A DNA stretch of 64,000 bases from Novosphingobium capsulatum NBRC 12533. Its GTDB lineage: Bacteria; Pseudomonadota; Alphaproteobacteria; Sphingomonadales; Sphingomonadaceae. Shown here piece after piece: positions 55,490 to 63,924 of this stretch; position 1 is the first letter of the stretch; the number at the start of each line of letters is the position of its first letter. The position numbers and the translations under genes were made by a program. Location: the NCBI RefSeq assembly GCF_001598375.1, contig NZ_BCYV01000015.1, positions 62,001-126,000 on the forward strand, given 5' to 3'. Below the pieces are notes generated by a model. It was given only the letters and a program-made list of their open reading frames with translations. It made no database searches and was not told where the DNA came from.

Positions 55490-56536
55490 GTGGCGATTGC
55501 GGTTGATTTGGTTCTGGCCACGCGGCCCAATGCCTCCACCGGGATCGAGCGCTATGCCATCAACCTGTTCAAGGCGATGCGCGAGCACGCCCCGGACACC
55601 GTGGCCTTCGTCGATCGGCGCTCGACCGTGCTCGATGGCCCGAACGTTATTGCGGTCGATGGCGGCTTCCGCGGTTGGCTAGCCCTGCCCCGTTCACAAG
55701 CCTTTCGCGATGTAGACTGCGATGCGCTGGTTTGTCCGGCGTTCCCGTCCAGCCCGCTGGCCCTGCTCGGCAAGGCACCGGTATTCCGCATCATTCATGA
55801 CGATTTTCCCTGGACGCGGGGCGAAGCGATGAACCTGCGCGGGCGCTTTCTGTTCAAACATTGCGAGGCCGCCATGGCGCGCCGCTATGGCGATGTCATG
55901 GCCCCCACCACATTGATGGCCGATAGCCTGAGCGCGATCCTGCACCGCCCCGTGGGCACGATCGGCAATGCTCCCGGCATCGATCTGTCCCTGGCCCCGG
56001 CGCCCGATCGCGGCCAGGCGCAGATCATTGCCGTGGGCACGATCGAGCCACGCAAGAACTATGACGCCGTGCTCGATCTGGCCGAAGCCCTGCCGGCGCC
56101 GTGGCGCGTGCAGATCGTCGGCCGACGCGGCTGGGGCCCGATCGCGGAAACCTGGGACAGCCGTCTGGCGCGCCACGAGGCCCGCGTGGAATGGCACGGG
56201 CATGCGTCGGACGCTGCCCTTCTGGGCCTATACCAATCGGCTGACTGCTTCGTGAGCATGTCGCTGGCCGAAGGGTTCAACATGCCACTGGTCGAGGCGG
56301 CGAGCCTGGGCTTGCCAGTGGTGTGCAGCGACATCGAGATCCACCGCCGCGTGGCGCCGCCGTGGGCGCGCTTTGCCCCGCTGTCGATCAGTGCCGCTGA
56401 CCTCGCCGCGATCGTGCGCGAAGCGGCCGCAACGCCGCCTTCGGCACAGGATGTCGCGCACTATGCCCATGCTTTCAGCTGGGGCGGCATTGCCCAGGCG
56501 CTGATTGGCCGCATCAAGGCTGCGCGGGCGAAATAA
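55490..56536 (+). CDS. Glycosyltransferase family 4
   Basis: A 348-residue GT-B enzyme. The N-terminus AIAVDLVLATRPNASTGIER contains the GT4-type STGIERYA acceptor motif. The donor domain has IIAVGTIEPRKNYDAVLDLA, GLYQSADCFVSMSLAEGFNM and PLVEAASLGLPVVCSDIEIH, the conserved E-x7-E nucleotide-sugar site. GTG 55490 follows GCGGGGA at good spacing; the frame is open far upstream but those codons overlap the divergent gene. Similar proteins add mannose or rhamnose; the sugar here is unknown. Confidence 0.92.
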   Translation: MAIAVDLVLATRPNASTGIERYAINLFKAMREHAPDTVAFVDRRSTVLDGPNVIAVDGGFRGWLALPRSQAFRDVDCDALVCPAFPSSPLALLGKAPVFRIIHDDFPWTRGEAMNLRGRFLFKHCEAAMARRYGDVMAPTTLMADSLSAILHRPVGTIGNAPGIDLSLAPAPDRGQAQIIAVGTIEPRKNYDAVLDLAEALPAPWRVQIVGRRGWGPIAETWDSRLARHEARVEWHGHASDAALLGLYQSADCFVSMSLAEGFNMPLVEAASLGLPVVCSDIEIHRRVAPPWARFAPLSISAADLAAIVREAAATPPSAQDVAHYAHAFSWGGIAQALIGRIKAARAK

Positions 56537-56557
56537 GGCGGGCGCGCCAAGCCCGCC
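56537..56557 (+). terminator. Hairpin directly after the GT4 stop
   Basis: GGCGGGC-GCGCCAA-GCCCGCC begins right after the stop codon. No U-run follows, so it may act with the next inverted repeat. Confidence 0.4.
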
Positions 56558-56566
56558 CGCCGTGCC

Positions 56567-56668
56567 TTAGAGCCTGATGACGTTTCGTTGAAACGCCATC
56601 AGGCTCTAAACTTTTGTGGTCGTGCGATTTTTGCCAAAAAACCGGTTCCCACTTTTTGTCATCGCACT
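56567..56668. repeat. Palindromic repeat plus AACCGGTTCCCACTTTTT element
   Basis: TTAGAGCCTGATGACGTTTC (56567-56586) pairs with GAAACGCCATCAGGCTCTAA (56590-56609) in 19 of 20 positions around a 3-base loop. It is followed by a second module with AAAAAACCGGTTCCCACTTT and TGTCATCGCACTCTA. Such modules are widespread intergenic repeats in alphaproteobacteria. The flippase stop codon (TAG at 56669-56671 on the minus strand) lies at its edge, so the repeat fills the whole convergent gap. Confidence 0.85.
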
Positions 56669-58105
56669 CTAGCGCTTGCGGATGGCGCGGATCACGAAAT
56701 CGATCCAGGCCCGGAACATCACCAGCGACACCCCGGCATAGATCAGCATGGCCACGGTGGTCATGATCAGCGCCGGCACCAGCTTGGCCAGGTCAAGATG
56801 CAGCATCCACACCACGCCATGCAGCGCCACGGCAATGCCCACGGCCACCAGCAGCGGCACGGTCGTCGCCGCAGCCTGGTTGGTCATCCGGATATCGGGC
56901 GACACGCGCTTGAGCACGACCAGCAGTGCCGCTGCGCCGAGCAGGCAGCGCAGGCTGAACATTCCGGCCGCCCAGATGATGCCGAACCACGCGCCCAAGG
57001 CCACCATGATGACGTTGGCAACGGTCTGGTAGAGGTTGTTGAAGAACGGCAGCTTGGGACGGCCGCTGGCGACCAGATAGGTCTGCACCGGCACCATCAC
57101 GGCAACCGAGGGCAGCGACAGCAGGAACAAGGTCACCGTTTCGGAAAGATGCGGCCACTTGTTGGAGAAGATCACCGCGCTGACGAACGGGCTGGCAAAT
57201 GCGGAACCGAGGAACGAGACCGGGGCAATCACGCTGGCCACGCCGCAGGCCTGCCACATCGCCTCCAGCGTGCGTTCCCGGTCACCCACCATGCGCGAGA
57301 AGATCGGCAGCAGGATGCCGTTGATCGGGTTCATGAACAGGCTGGTGGCCAGATCGAGCACGGTGCGGGCCAGGCGGAAAACCCCCGTTGCCGTTGGCCC
57401 GGCGATCAGGCCCACGACGAGATCGACCGAACGCACGTTGACCTGGTTGAGCATCGACCAGCCGAGCAGCGCACCGGAGAACCGCGTGAGCGAGCCCATT
57501 TCGCGGAACGTGGCGACGCCGCGCGGGCGCCATTTCGCCGCGATCAGGCTGATCGCGGTGGAAATGATCGGCGCCACGGTGACCTGCACCACGATGCTCC
57601 ACGCGCCAAAGCCGTACACCGCCAACCCACAGCATGCGACGCCGGCGATCGCCTGGCCCACGGTCTTGCGGATGGCCAGCACGCGATAGGCAAACGTGCG
57701 CATCAGCAGGCCTTCCGGCACCACGCCCACCGCCGCCAACAACGGCGCCAGCGCCGTGGGCAGAATCATAAGCCACACCGTCTCGTAGCCCGGCATGGCC
57801 CGGAACACCAATGCCAGCCCCACTACGAAGACCGCGCACGCCGCGCCCAGCAGCAGGAACAGCCAGAACGCAGTATCGAGAAAATGCTGCGTCGCTTCGT
57901 CGCGCTGGACGATCATCTGGTTGCCGGTTTGCAGGGTCGATGCGGCGATCAGCGCCGGCGCCGTCGCCATCGCGGCAACGCCGAAATCATGCGGGCCGAG
58001 AAACAGCGCTGCGGTGAGCATGACCACGGTTTGGGTCAAACGCTCTGCCAGCACCTGCAGCAAGGACCAGAGTGCGCCTCTGACAGCGAGTTTTGAATAG
58101 CTCAT
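56669..58105 (-). CDS. Lipopolysaccharide/exopolysaccharide flippase (Wzx-like, MATE/MOP superfamily)
   Basis: A 478-residue membrane protein with 12-14 helices. YSKLAVRGALWSLLQVLAER is a typical PST-family start, then FLGPHDFGVAAMATAPALIA, RFSGALLGWSMLNQVNVRSV and FRLARTVLDLATSLFMNPIN. It would flip the undecaprenyl-linked repeat unit to the periplasm for polymerisation. It ends at the palindromic repeat. It follows the Wzc-Wza genes on the same strand with a 182-base gap that carries a TTGC-N6-GCAA site. Confidence 0.92.
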   Translation of the reverse strand: MSYSKLAVRGALWSLLQVLAERLTQTVVMLTAALFLGPHDFGVAAMATAPALIAASTLQTGNQMIVQRDEATQHFLDTAFWLFLLLGAACAVFVVGLALVFRAMPGYETVWLMILPTALAPLLAAVGVVPEGLLMRTFAYRVLAIRKTVGQAIAGVACCGLAVYGFGAWSIVVQVTVAPIISTAISLIAAKWRPRGVATFREMGSLTRFSGALLGWSMLNQVNVRSVDLVVGLIAGPTATGVFRLARTVLDLATSLFMNPINGILLPIFSRMVGDRERTLEAMWQACGVASVIAPVSFLGSAFASPFVSAVIFSNKWPHLSETVTLFLLSLPSVAVMVPVQTYLVASGRPKLPFFNNLYQTVANVIMVALGAWFGIIWAAGMFSLRCLLGAAALLVVLKRVSPDIRMTNQAAATTVPLLVAVGIAVALHGVVWMLHLDLAKLVPALIMTTVAMLIYAGVSLVMFRAWIDFVIRAIRKR

Positions 58106-58195
58106 CGTGTTCGAAACCGCTCCAGCGCTTGTCGGGGCTGCAGCACAAGATGCTGGCCGGGCCCCGCAACGTCCCCGGTTCTCCTACCTTGCGTT

Positions 58196-58209
58196 TTGCA
58201 GTGCAGCAA
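58196..58209 (-). promoter_or_regulatory. Palindrome TTGC-TGCACT-GCAA
   Basis: On the minus strand TTGC-N6-GCAA followed by AACGCAAGG, 90 bases upstream of the flippase start. Nearly identical to the site at 45247-45260. Confidence 0.4.
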
Positions 58210-58287
58210 GAGCCGCTGCGCAGCAGATGAGATCATTGCCTCGCGTATTGCTGCGTTCTGCCGTTGCGCCTGTAGCAACGAAGGCTA

Positions 58288-59484
58288 TCAGGCGCCGACA
58301 CGCTCCAGCCGCACGTCGGAAATATGAACGCGCGTACCAGGCGCCAGCCAGAACGAGATCAGCCGCGCCCGGCAGGTATCGTCGATCGCGGTTTCGATCA
58401 TGGCCCGTCCCGGTGCCGCGGGATCGGCCTGGGCCGCAACCGCCTCGCCGCGATCGGCGGTGCAGCCGATGCCCACGCGCAAGGCGGCGAGCGCAGCCGG
58501 GCCTTGCTCAGGCATGGCCCACGACAGCTTGTAGCGGCCAGGCGAAAGAATCGTCAGCTGTCGCAGCACCGAACGCGAAATGCCACCGTTGACGCGCATG
58601 TCGAGCGTCCGCGATCCATTGGCCGCTTCGTCAAACAGCAGTTCCACCGTGCCACTGGCGGGCAACTGCCAGTTGAAAAAGGTCACATTCCCCTTACCGT
58701 CGAGATCGAGCCCACGGAAATGCCCGTCGTGAACGAGGCCCGGTTCTGGATCGCAGGCGCGCGACCACAGATCTTGCCCTTCGTCGAGCAGATTGGCCTG
58801 GAGCATGCGGTTGACCAGCGGCGCGACGTCGGCGCATTGCAGCGCCGCCTTGGGCATGCGCCGCACCACGTCGGCGCGATCGGTCAGCAATTCAGGCGTA
58901 AGGGCATCGCGCGGCGCATAGAACTTGACTGTCCAGGCTGGATGCTCGGCCAGGCGCGCCGCCAAGGCCCCACGCCCTTCGGGACTGGCGGTCAGATCGG
59001 CAAAAGAGGAATCACGCGCAAGGAAATCAGGATCCTGGCGCAGCACGGCGTCGAGCCGCTGTGCCGCCATTTCAGCGTCGCCGAGGTCGAACGCCCGCGA
59101 ATACCAGTAGAGCTGGGTGGCCGTATCCCGCCAGCCCAACCCGGCCGAGACGCGGAAGGCGGCATCGGCCTTGTCGCCATGGCCCAGCAGGATTTCGGAG
59201 CGGCCGATCAGCCCCACGACCTGGGCATCGACAGGGTCACCGAGCAATGCCATGCGCGCGAAAGGCAATGCCTGCGCCGGAGCATTGTTGACCAGGGACC
59301 GCGTCGCCAGCGCACGCGCGGCCATGGTGTCATAAGGGAAAACGGGCGGGGCGTGCGGATCTCCCTCATCAGAGATCCAGCGCCCCAACCCGTTGATCGC
59401 GGCAACCGTGGCATAGCCGAGCAGGAGCACGGCAAGGCAGATACTGGCCCAGCGCTGCCCAGACATCTTTGCCACGGTTTGCAC
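58288..59484 (-). CDS. Membrane-anchored TPR-like protein next to Wzc, unknown function
   Basis: A 398-residue protein: one N-terminal helix (ICLAVLLLGYATVAAINGLG), a helical repeat part (ARALATRSLVNNAPAQALPF, DAQVVGLIGRSEILLGHGDK, KADAAFRVSAGLGWRDTATQ) that reads like tetratricopeptide repeats, and a C-terminal beta-rich domain (VTFFNWQLPASGTVELLFDE, LTILSPGRYKLSWAM, LISFWLAPGTRVHISDVRLE). The GTG start at 59484 directly follows the wzc stop (TGAGTG); GTG 59475 or ATG 59466 are alternatives. Probably periplasmic and part of the export machine. No family recognised. Confidence 0.8.
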   Translation of the reverse strand: MQTVAKMSGQRWASICLAVLLLGYATVAAINGLGRWISDEGDPHAPPVFPYDTMAARALATRSLVNNAPAQALPFARMALLGDPVDAQVVGLIGRSEILLGHGDKADAAFRVSAGLGWRDTATQLYWYSRAFDLGDAEMAAQRLDAVLRQDPDFLARDSSFADLTASPEGRGALAARLAEHPAWTVKFYAPRDALTPELLTDRADVVRRMPKAALQCADVAPLVNRMLQANLLDEGQDLWSRACDPEPGLVHDGHFRGLDLDGKGNVTFFNWQLPASGTVELLFDEAANGSRTLDMRVNGGISRSVLRQLTILSPGRYKLSWAMPEQGPAALAALRVGIGCTADRGEAVAAQADPAAPGRAMIETAIDDTCRARLISFWLAPGTRVHISDVRLERVGA

Positions 59485-61710
59485 TCAGTTCGCGTTTTCT
59501 GACGTGTAGCGGTAGTAGTTGTAGCCGTAGTATTCCGAGTAGCGGTTGCCGACGCGCGAGGCATCGAACATCGTAAGCACTGCGCCCAGAACGTTGGGCT
59601 GCATGCCGCGCAGGCGACGCAGCGAGGCCCGCAGCGAGCCACGCCGGCTACGATCGGACTGCACCACCATGACCACGCCTTCGACGATCGCCGCCATCAG
59701 CGGAGCATCGGCCAGGCCCAGCACCGGCGGGCTGTCGAGGATGACCACGTCAAACCGTTCGCTCAGCTCATTGAGCACGCCGGCCAGGCGGCCCGAGCTG
59801 ATCAATTCGGTCGGGCTCGGCGGCAGCGGACCCGAGGTGATCACCGTGAAGTTTTCCTCGTCGGTCGCGTGCAGCACGTCGTCGATGGTGTGCTGGCCGG
59901 TCAGCAGGCTCGACATGCCCTTGTCGTTGGCAACGCCGATAACCGCATGCAGCGCGGGGCGCCGCATGTCGACGTCGAGCAGCAGCACCTTGCGGCCCAG
60001 GCGGGCAAGGCCGCGGCTGACGGCGACGCTGGTGGTCGACTTGCCTTCAGACGGCTGCGAGCTGGTGATGAGGATGGTCTTGGGCAGACCATTCGCCGTC
60101 GAGTAGAGCAGCGAACCACGCAGCGAGTTGTAGCTTTCGCTGACCGCCGACTTCGGATCGGCCAGAGCTTCGCCCGGCGTCGTGTCCTGCGACTTGGGGA
60201 TGACGCCAAGGAGCGGCATCGCCAGCTTTTCCTCGATGTCTTCGGGCACACGCACCGCATCGTCCAGCTGGAAGCGCACGAGCACCACCAAGCCGGAAAT
60301 GACCAAGCCAGCCAGCAAGGCGATCAGCATGTTGTTGAGTAGCACGGGCGAGCTCGGCATGCTGGGCGGTTCGGCCGAATCGATGATCGCGATATTGCTG
60401 GCGCTGATGCCGGCGGCCGCGTTCAGTTCTTTGTAGCGCTGCAGCAGGCCGTCGTAGAGTGTGCGGTTGGTCGTCGCCTCGCGGGCGAGCAGGTTGTACT
60501 GCACCGAACGGTCCTGTTCGGCCAGGGTCGAACCCTTGAGTTCACTCAGCTGTGCGGTCAGCTTCTGCTCGGCGTTGAGGGCCGCATCATACTGCTCCTT
60601 GACCGAGGCGCGGATGCTTTGGGCGATGGCGTTGATCTGCTGGTTGATCGCAGCGATCTGCGCCTTGGCCGCCTGTACCGTGGGATACTCGTCGAGGTGG
60701 CGCGCACGCTCCCGTTCCAGATCAGCCTGGGCCGTAGCGCGGGCGGTGAGCAGCGTGGAGATCGACTGGTTGGTCAAGACTTCCGGCGCGCCCATCAGGT
60801 TGCCGCTGGAAAGCGCACGCCAACGCTGTTCTGCCGCCACGCGGGTAACCTGCGCATTGCTCAGTGCCGTATTGATCTGCAGCAGCGTCGACATCGTCAC
60901 CGATCCGCCGCTATCGCCGCCCCCGCCGCCCGCCGCGTCAGATGCGCCGGCGTCGTGCAGACGGATCAGGCCCGCCTTGCGCGCGTATTCGTTCAGGTCA
61001 CGCTCGGACTGTTCGAGCTTGGCCTTGGCTTCGGCCAGCTGCCCGGAGATGAAGTCCCGCGCATAGGCAGAGCTGTCATAGCGGCGCTGCAGGTTGGCCT
61101 GGATGAATTCCTCGGCCCAGGCATTGGCGATATTGGCCGAAAGCTTGGGATCGATGCTGGTAAAGCTGATCGTGGCAAGGCGCGATGCCGGCGTGATGTC
61201 AGCCAGCTCTGCCTTGTTGAGCAGCGACAGCGTATAGGCGCGGCGCTGCGCCGCCGTGGCGGTCGGCTTTGGTGCAGGCACGCCCATGCCGGCATAGAAG
61301 CTGGCGTTGTCGACCAGGCGCAGGCGCTGGGCCACGCGATCGGCGATCGCCCGGCTGTTGAGGATCGCGATCTGCGTCTTGAGGAAGCGATCGGTATCCC
61401 CCGCCGAGGCGGCTTCAGACTGCGAGGGGTCCTGATCATCAGCCAGAACCTGGGCAGACTGGTTGTTGATCTGCACCGTGGACGTCGCGGTGAAGTGTGG
61501 CGTCATCAGCATCGTGATGACCAGCGCGAGAGCCAGCGCCGCCCCCACGATCAGGCAGATGATCCACAGGTTGGCGCGAACCACCATGAACAGCTTGCGC
61601 AGATCGATCGAGGAACCGGCTTCGCCGGCCCCGTTGGGTTCGTCCGCCTGGTCCATGAAGGCTCTGGGCACGAATTGATCGGCCGCAGCGTAGGAAAGAT
61701 TTTTGTTCAC
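59485..61710 (-). CDS. Polysaccharide co-polymerase / tyrosine autokinase (Wzc/ExoP/GumC type)
   Basis: A 741-residue inner-membrane protein controlling chain length and export. Wzz domain with TM1 at about residues 48-68 (LWIICLIVGAALALALVITM), a long coiled periplasmic part with GNVR-like sequence, TM2 (LLNNMLIALLAGLVISGLVV), then a bacterial tyrosine-kinase domain: Walker A SSQPSEGKSTTS, A' LLLDVDMRRPAL, B VVILDSPPVLGLAD. The C-terminal tyrosine cluster RYSEYYGYNYYRYTSENAN is the autophosphorylation tail. The start is GTG 61710. It follows the Wza-like gene by 13 bases. Confidence 0.97.
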   Translation of the reverse strand: MNKNLSYAAADQFVPRAFMDQADEPNGAGEAGSSIDLRKLFMVVRANLWIICLIVGAALALALVITMLMTPHFTATSTVQINNQSAQVLADDQDPSQSEAASAGDTDRFLKTQIAILNSRAIADRVAQRLRLVDNASFYAGMGVPAPKPTATAAQRRAYTLSLLNKAELADITPASRLATISFTSIDPKLSANIANAWAEEFIQANLQRRYDSSAYARDFISGQLAEAKAKLEQSERDLNEYARKAGLIRLHDAGASDAAGGGGGDSGGSVTMSTLLQINTALSNAQVTRVAAEQRWRALSSGNLMGAPEVLTNQSISTLLTARATAQADLERERARHLDEYPTVQAAKAQIAAINQQINAIAQSIRASVKEQYDAALNAEQKLTAQLSELKGSTLAEQDRSVQYNLLAREATTNRTLYDGLLQRYKELNAAAGISASNIAIIDSAEPPSMPSSPVLLNNMLIALLAGLVISGLVVLVRFQLDDAVRVPEDIEEKLAMPLLGVIPKSQDTTPGEALADPKSAVSESYNSLRGSLLYSTANGLPKTILITSSQPSEGKSTTSVAVSRGLARLGRKVLLLDVDMRRPALHAVIGVANDKGMSSLLTGQHTIDDVLHATDEENFTVITSGPLPPSPTELISSGRLAGVLNELSERFDVVILDSPPVLGLADAPLMAAIVEGVVMVVQSDRSRRGSLRASLRRLRGMQPNVLGAVLTMFDASRVGNRYSEYYGYNYYRYTSENAN

Positions 61711-61723
61711 ACTACCGCCGATT

Positions 61724-62431
61724 TTAGAAGTTCCGAAGAACGTTGAGGAGCCCAGCCATGGAAATCAGGTCGCGATAGGCCGACTTGGTCTGCGAGAAGC
61801 CGACCACGACCACGTCGCCGCCAATGATCTGCGGGTCGGGGTCCAGCCCCTTGCGGATACGATCGATGTCAAAGCGTGCCGCCATGCGCTGGCCGTTGAC
61901 CGTCCTGAACAGGATCGTCTCATCCAGCTTGGCGATGCGCGTGGGGCTCGACGCCATCGAGATTGCGCCCAGCAGCGTGGTGTTCGACTGCACCGGATAG
62001 GCGCCAGCGCGATTGACCTGGCCTTCGACCGAAACCAACTTCTGCGCCGGGGTTGCCACGTTGATGGCCACCTGCGGGTTGCGCAGGTATTTCTCGCCCA
62101 GCACCTTCTCGATCGCGCGAGACGCGTCAGCCGGAGAGAGCCCGGCCACCAGCACCGATCCTGCCAGCGGCAGTTGGATGCGGCCGGCTTCATCAACGAT
62201 CAGGCGCGGCGCGCTCAGGTCGGGCTCACCCAGAACCGTGAGCGTCAATTCGTCGCCCACGCCGATCGCCACACTGGCTGGCATCTTGGTGTCTGCCTGG
62301 GGAGGCGCCACTTCGTAGGCCTCTTTGCCACGAACAGGCCTTGCATCGGCAACTGCCGCGCCAAAAGCGATGGAACAAACCAGCGCTGCGGCAGCGCCCA
62401 ATACAAGCGCGATATTCGAGTTGGACCTCAC
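61724..62431 (-). CDS. Polysaccharide export protein (Wza/GumB/KpsD type)
   Basis: A 235-residue outer-membrane export protein, small like GumB. Signal peptide (VLGAAAALVCSIAFGAAVADA), Poly_export domain (GVGDELTLTVLGEPDLSAPR, DEAGRIQLPLAGSVLVAGLS, YLRNPQVAINVATP) and an SLBB domain (VEGQVNRAGAYPVQSNTTLL). There is no lipobox cysteine. The start is GTG 62431 with AGGAA 5 bases upstream. It is the first gene of the export operon export protein-Wzc-TPR-like protein. Confidence 0.94.
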   Translation of the reverse strand: MRSNSNIALVLGAAAALVCSIAFGAAVADARPVRGKEAYEVAPPQADTKMPASVAIGVGDELTLTVLGEPDLSAPRLIVDEAGRIQLPLAGSVLVAGLSPADASRAIEKVLGEKYLRNPQVAINVATPAQKLVSVEGQVNRAGAYPVQSNTTLLGAISMASSPTRIAKLDETILFRTVNGQRMAARFDIDRIRKGLDPDPQIIGGDVVVVGFSQTKSAYRDLISMAGLLNVLRNF

Positions 62432-62795
62432 GTTATTCCTTGCTCCTGCAGAAAGGGTAGCCTTTGGCCTGCACCGCCGGCTGCCACGCGGGACGCCCCA
62501 TTTTCGATCTATCTGTTGCGGAATGCCAGCTTATGCTGCTTTGCACAATACCCCAATTGGCAGGCAAAATCCCTCGACTATGCCTTGCGGTATAGTTTGC
62601 CATCAGCGCATTGCACAGGCCAGCAGTCTTGTCGCGGGTTTGCTGTGGGCGAATCTCCGCTCGTCGCTTTTGCGCGTCGTTTCAGCGCGCAACACAATCC
62701 GTCAAGCCGCCGCTCACAGACGCCCACGTGCTGCGCACAAAATGCGACGAAGGCGTCCCGCGCTGCGCAGGACGCCTGTCAGCATTGGGCGAGGG
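62432..62795. other. Intergenic region upstream of the export operon
   Basis: 364 bases without a gene. It holds a TTGC-family variant (minus strand GTGC-AAA-GCAG followed by CATAAG, 62536-62546), a promoter-like stretch on the minus strand, and a terminator-like hairpin at 62751-62777 for the epimerase gene. Confidence 0.5.
62751..62777 (-). terminator. Hairpin after the epimerase gene
   Basis: AGGCGTCC and GGACGCCT form an 8-bp stem with an 11-base loop, 19 bases after the epimerase stop. On the minus strand it is followed by TCGTCGCATTTTG, a poor U-run. Confidence 0.5.
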
Positions 62796-63824
62796 TCAGC
62801 GTGATGGCGCCACGTAGGCGCGGAACCAATCAACGAACGCGCCTACACCGGCCTCAACACTCGTGGCCGGCTTGTAGCCCAGATCGCGTTCCAGATCCGT
62901 CACATCGGCATAGGTATCGGGCACGTCACCCGGCTGCAGCGGCAGCAGGTTGCGCTGCGCCTTGCGTCCCAGCGCGTTTTCCAGCGCCTCGATATAGGCG
63001 GTCAACTTCACCGGGGCGTTGTTGCCAATGTTATAGATGCGATAGGGCGCGTTGGACGTGGCCGGATCGGGCTTCATCGCGTCCCACGCCGGATCAGGCT
63101 GGGCCGGGCGATCGAGCGCGCGAATCACGCCAGCAACGATATCATCCACATAGGTGAAATCGCGCGTGTGGTTGCCGTGGTTGAACACGTTGATCGGCGT
63201 GCCATCGAGAATGGCCCGGGCAAACAGGAACAGCGCCATGTCCGGCCGGCCCCACGGGCCATAGACCGTGAAGAAGCGCAGGCCAGTCGTCGGCAGCCGA
63301 TAGAGATGGCTGTAGCTGTGCGCCATCAGCTCGTTGGCCTTCTTGGTGGCCGCGTAGAACTGCAGGGGATGGTCGACGCCGACATGCTCGCTGAACGGCA
63401 TCGCCTTGTTGGCGCCATAGACCGAACTGGTCGAGGCATAGACCAGATGCTCGATCCCACCATGGCGGCAGGCCTCGAGGATATTGGTAAAGCCCACGAT
63501 GTTGCTTTCAACATAGGCGTGGGGATTTTCGATCGAATAGCGCACGCCCGCCTGTGCCGCGAGATTGACCACGCGGCGCACCCCGCCTTGGGTAAACGCT
63601 TCCTCTACCGCGGCGCGATCGGCCAGATTGGCGCGGAAGAAGCGATAGGGAGCTCCGGTGCGAGCGGCGGTTTCCGCAAGGATCTTGAGCCGCGCTTCCT
63701 TGATTGCGGGATCATAGTAATCGTTGACCACGTCTAGGCCGACCACGGCATCGCCGCGTTCGAGCAAGGTCTTGGCGGTGTGAAAGCCGATGAAGCCGGC
63801 ATTGCCGGTAACCAGGGTAGCCAA
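62796..63824 (-). CDS. NAD-dependent epimerase, UDP-glucuronate 4-epimerase-like
   Basis: A 342-residue extended [23 protein letters not shown] (NAD site), [20 protein letters not shown] (the NDYYD signature of UDP-GlcA epimerases), [20 protein letters not shown], catalytic [20 protein letters not shown] and [20 protein letters not shown]. It would make UDP-galacturonate from the product of Ugd. The start is TTG 63824: GGAG lies 7 bases upstream, and the nearby ATG codons (63837, 63831) are out of frame. A separate promoter from the export operon is likely. Confidence 0.93.
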   Translation of the reverse strand: MATLVTGNAGFIGFHTAKTLLERGDAVVGLDVVNDYYDPAIKEARLKILAETAARTGAPYRFFRANLADRAAVEEAFTQGGVRRVVNLAAQAGVRYSIENPHAYVESNIVGFTNILEACRHGGIEHLVYASTSSVYGANKAMPFSEHVGVDHPLQFYAATKKANELMAHSYSHLYRLPTTGLRFFTVYGPWGRPDMALFLFARAILDGTPINVFNHGNHTRDFTYVDDIVAGVIRALDRPAQPDPAWDAMKPDPATSNAPYRIYNIGNNAPVKLTAYIEALENALGRKAQRNLLPLQPGDVPDTYADVTDLERDLGYKPATSVEAGVGAFVDWFRAYVAPSR

Positions 63825-63924
63825 GCCGCATCTCCATGTTCGGGCAACAACGCCGCGCGCTCGCTCCCGCCATAGCCGGCAGAAGCGAACAAAGTGTAAC
63901 GCACGCCCGCGTCTGGGAAAGCGG

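Noticed and set aside
56588..58096. 502-residue His/Gln/Arg-rich open frame opposite the flippase
   Set aside because: Composition is that of antisense translation of a membrane protein; no start signal and no family.
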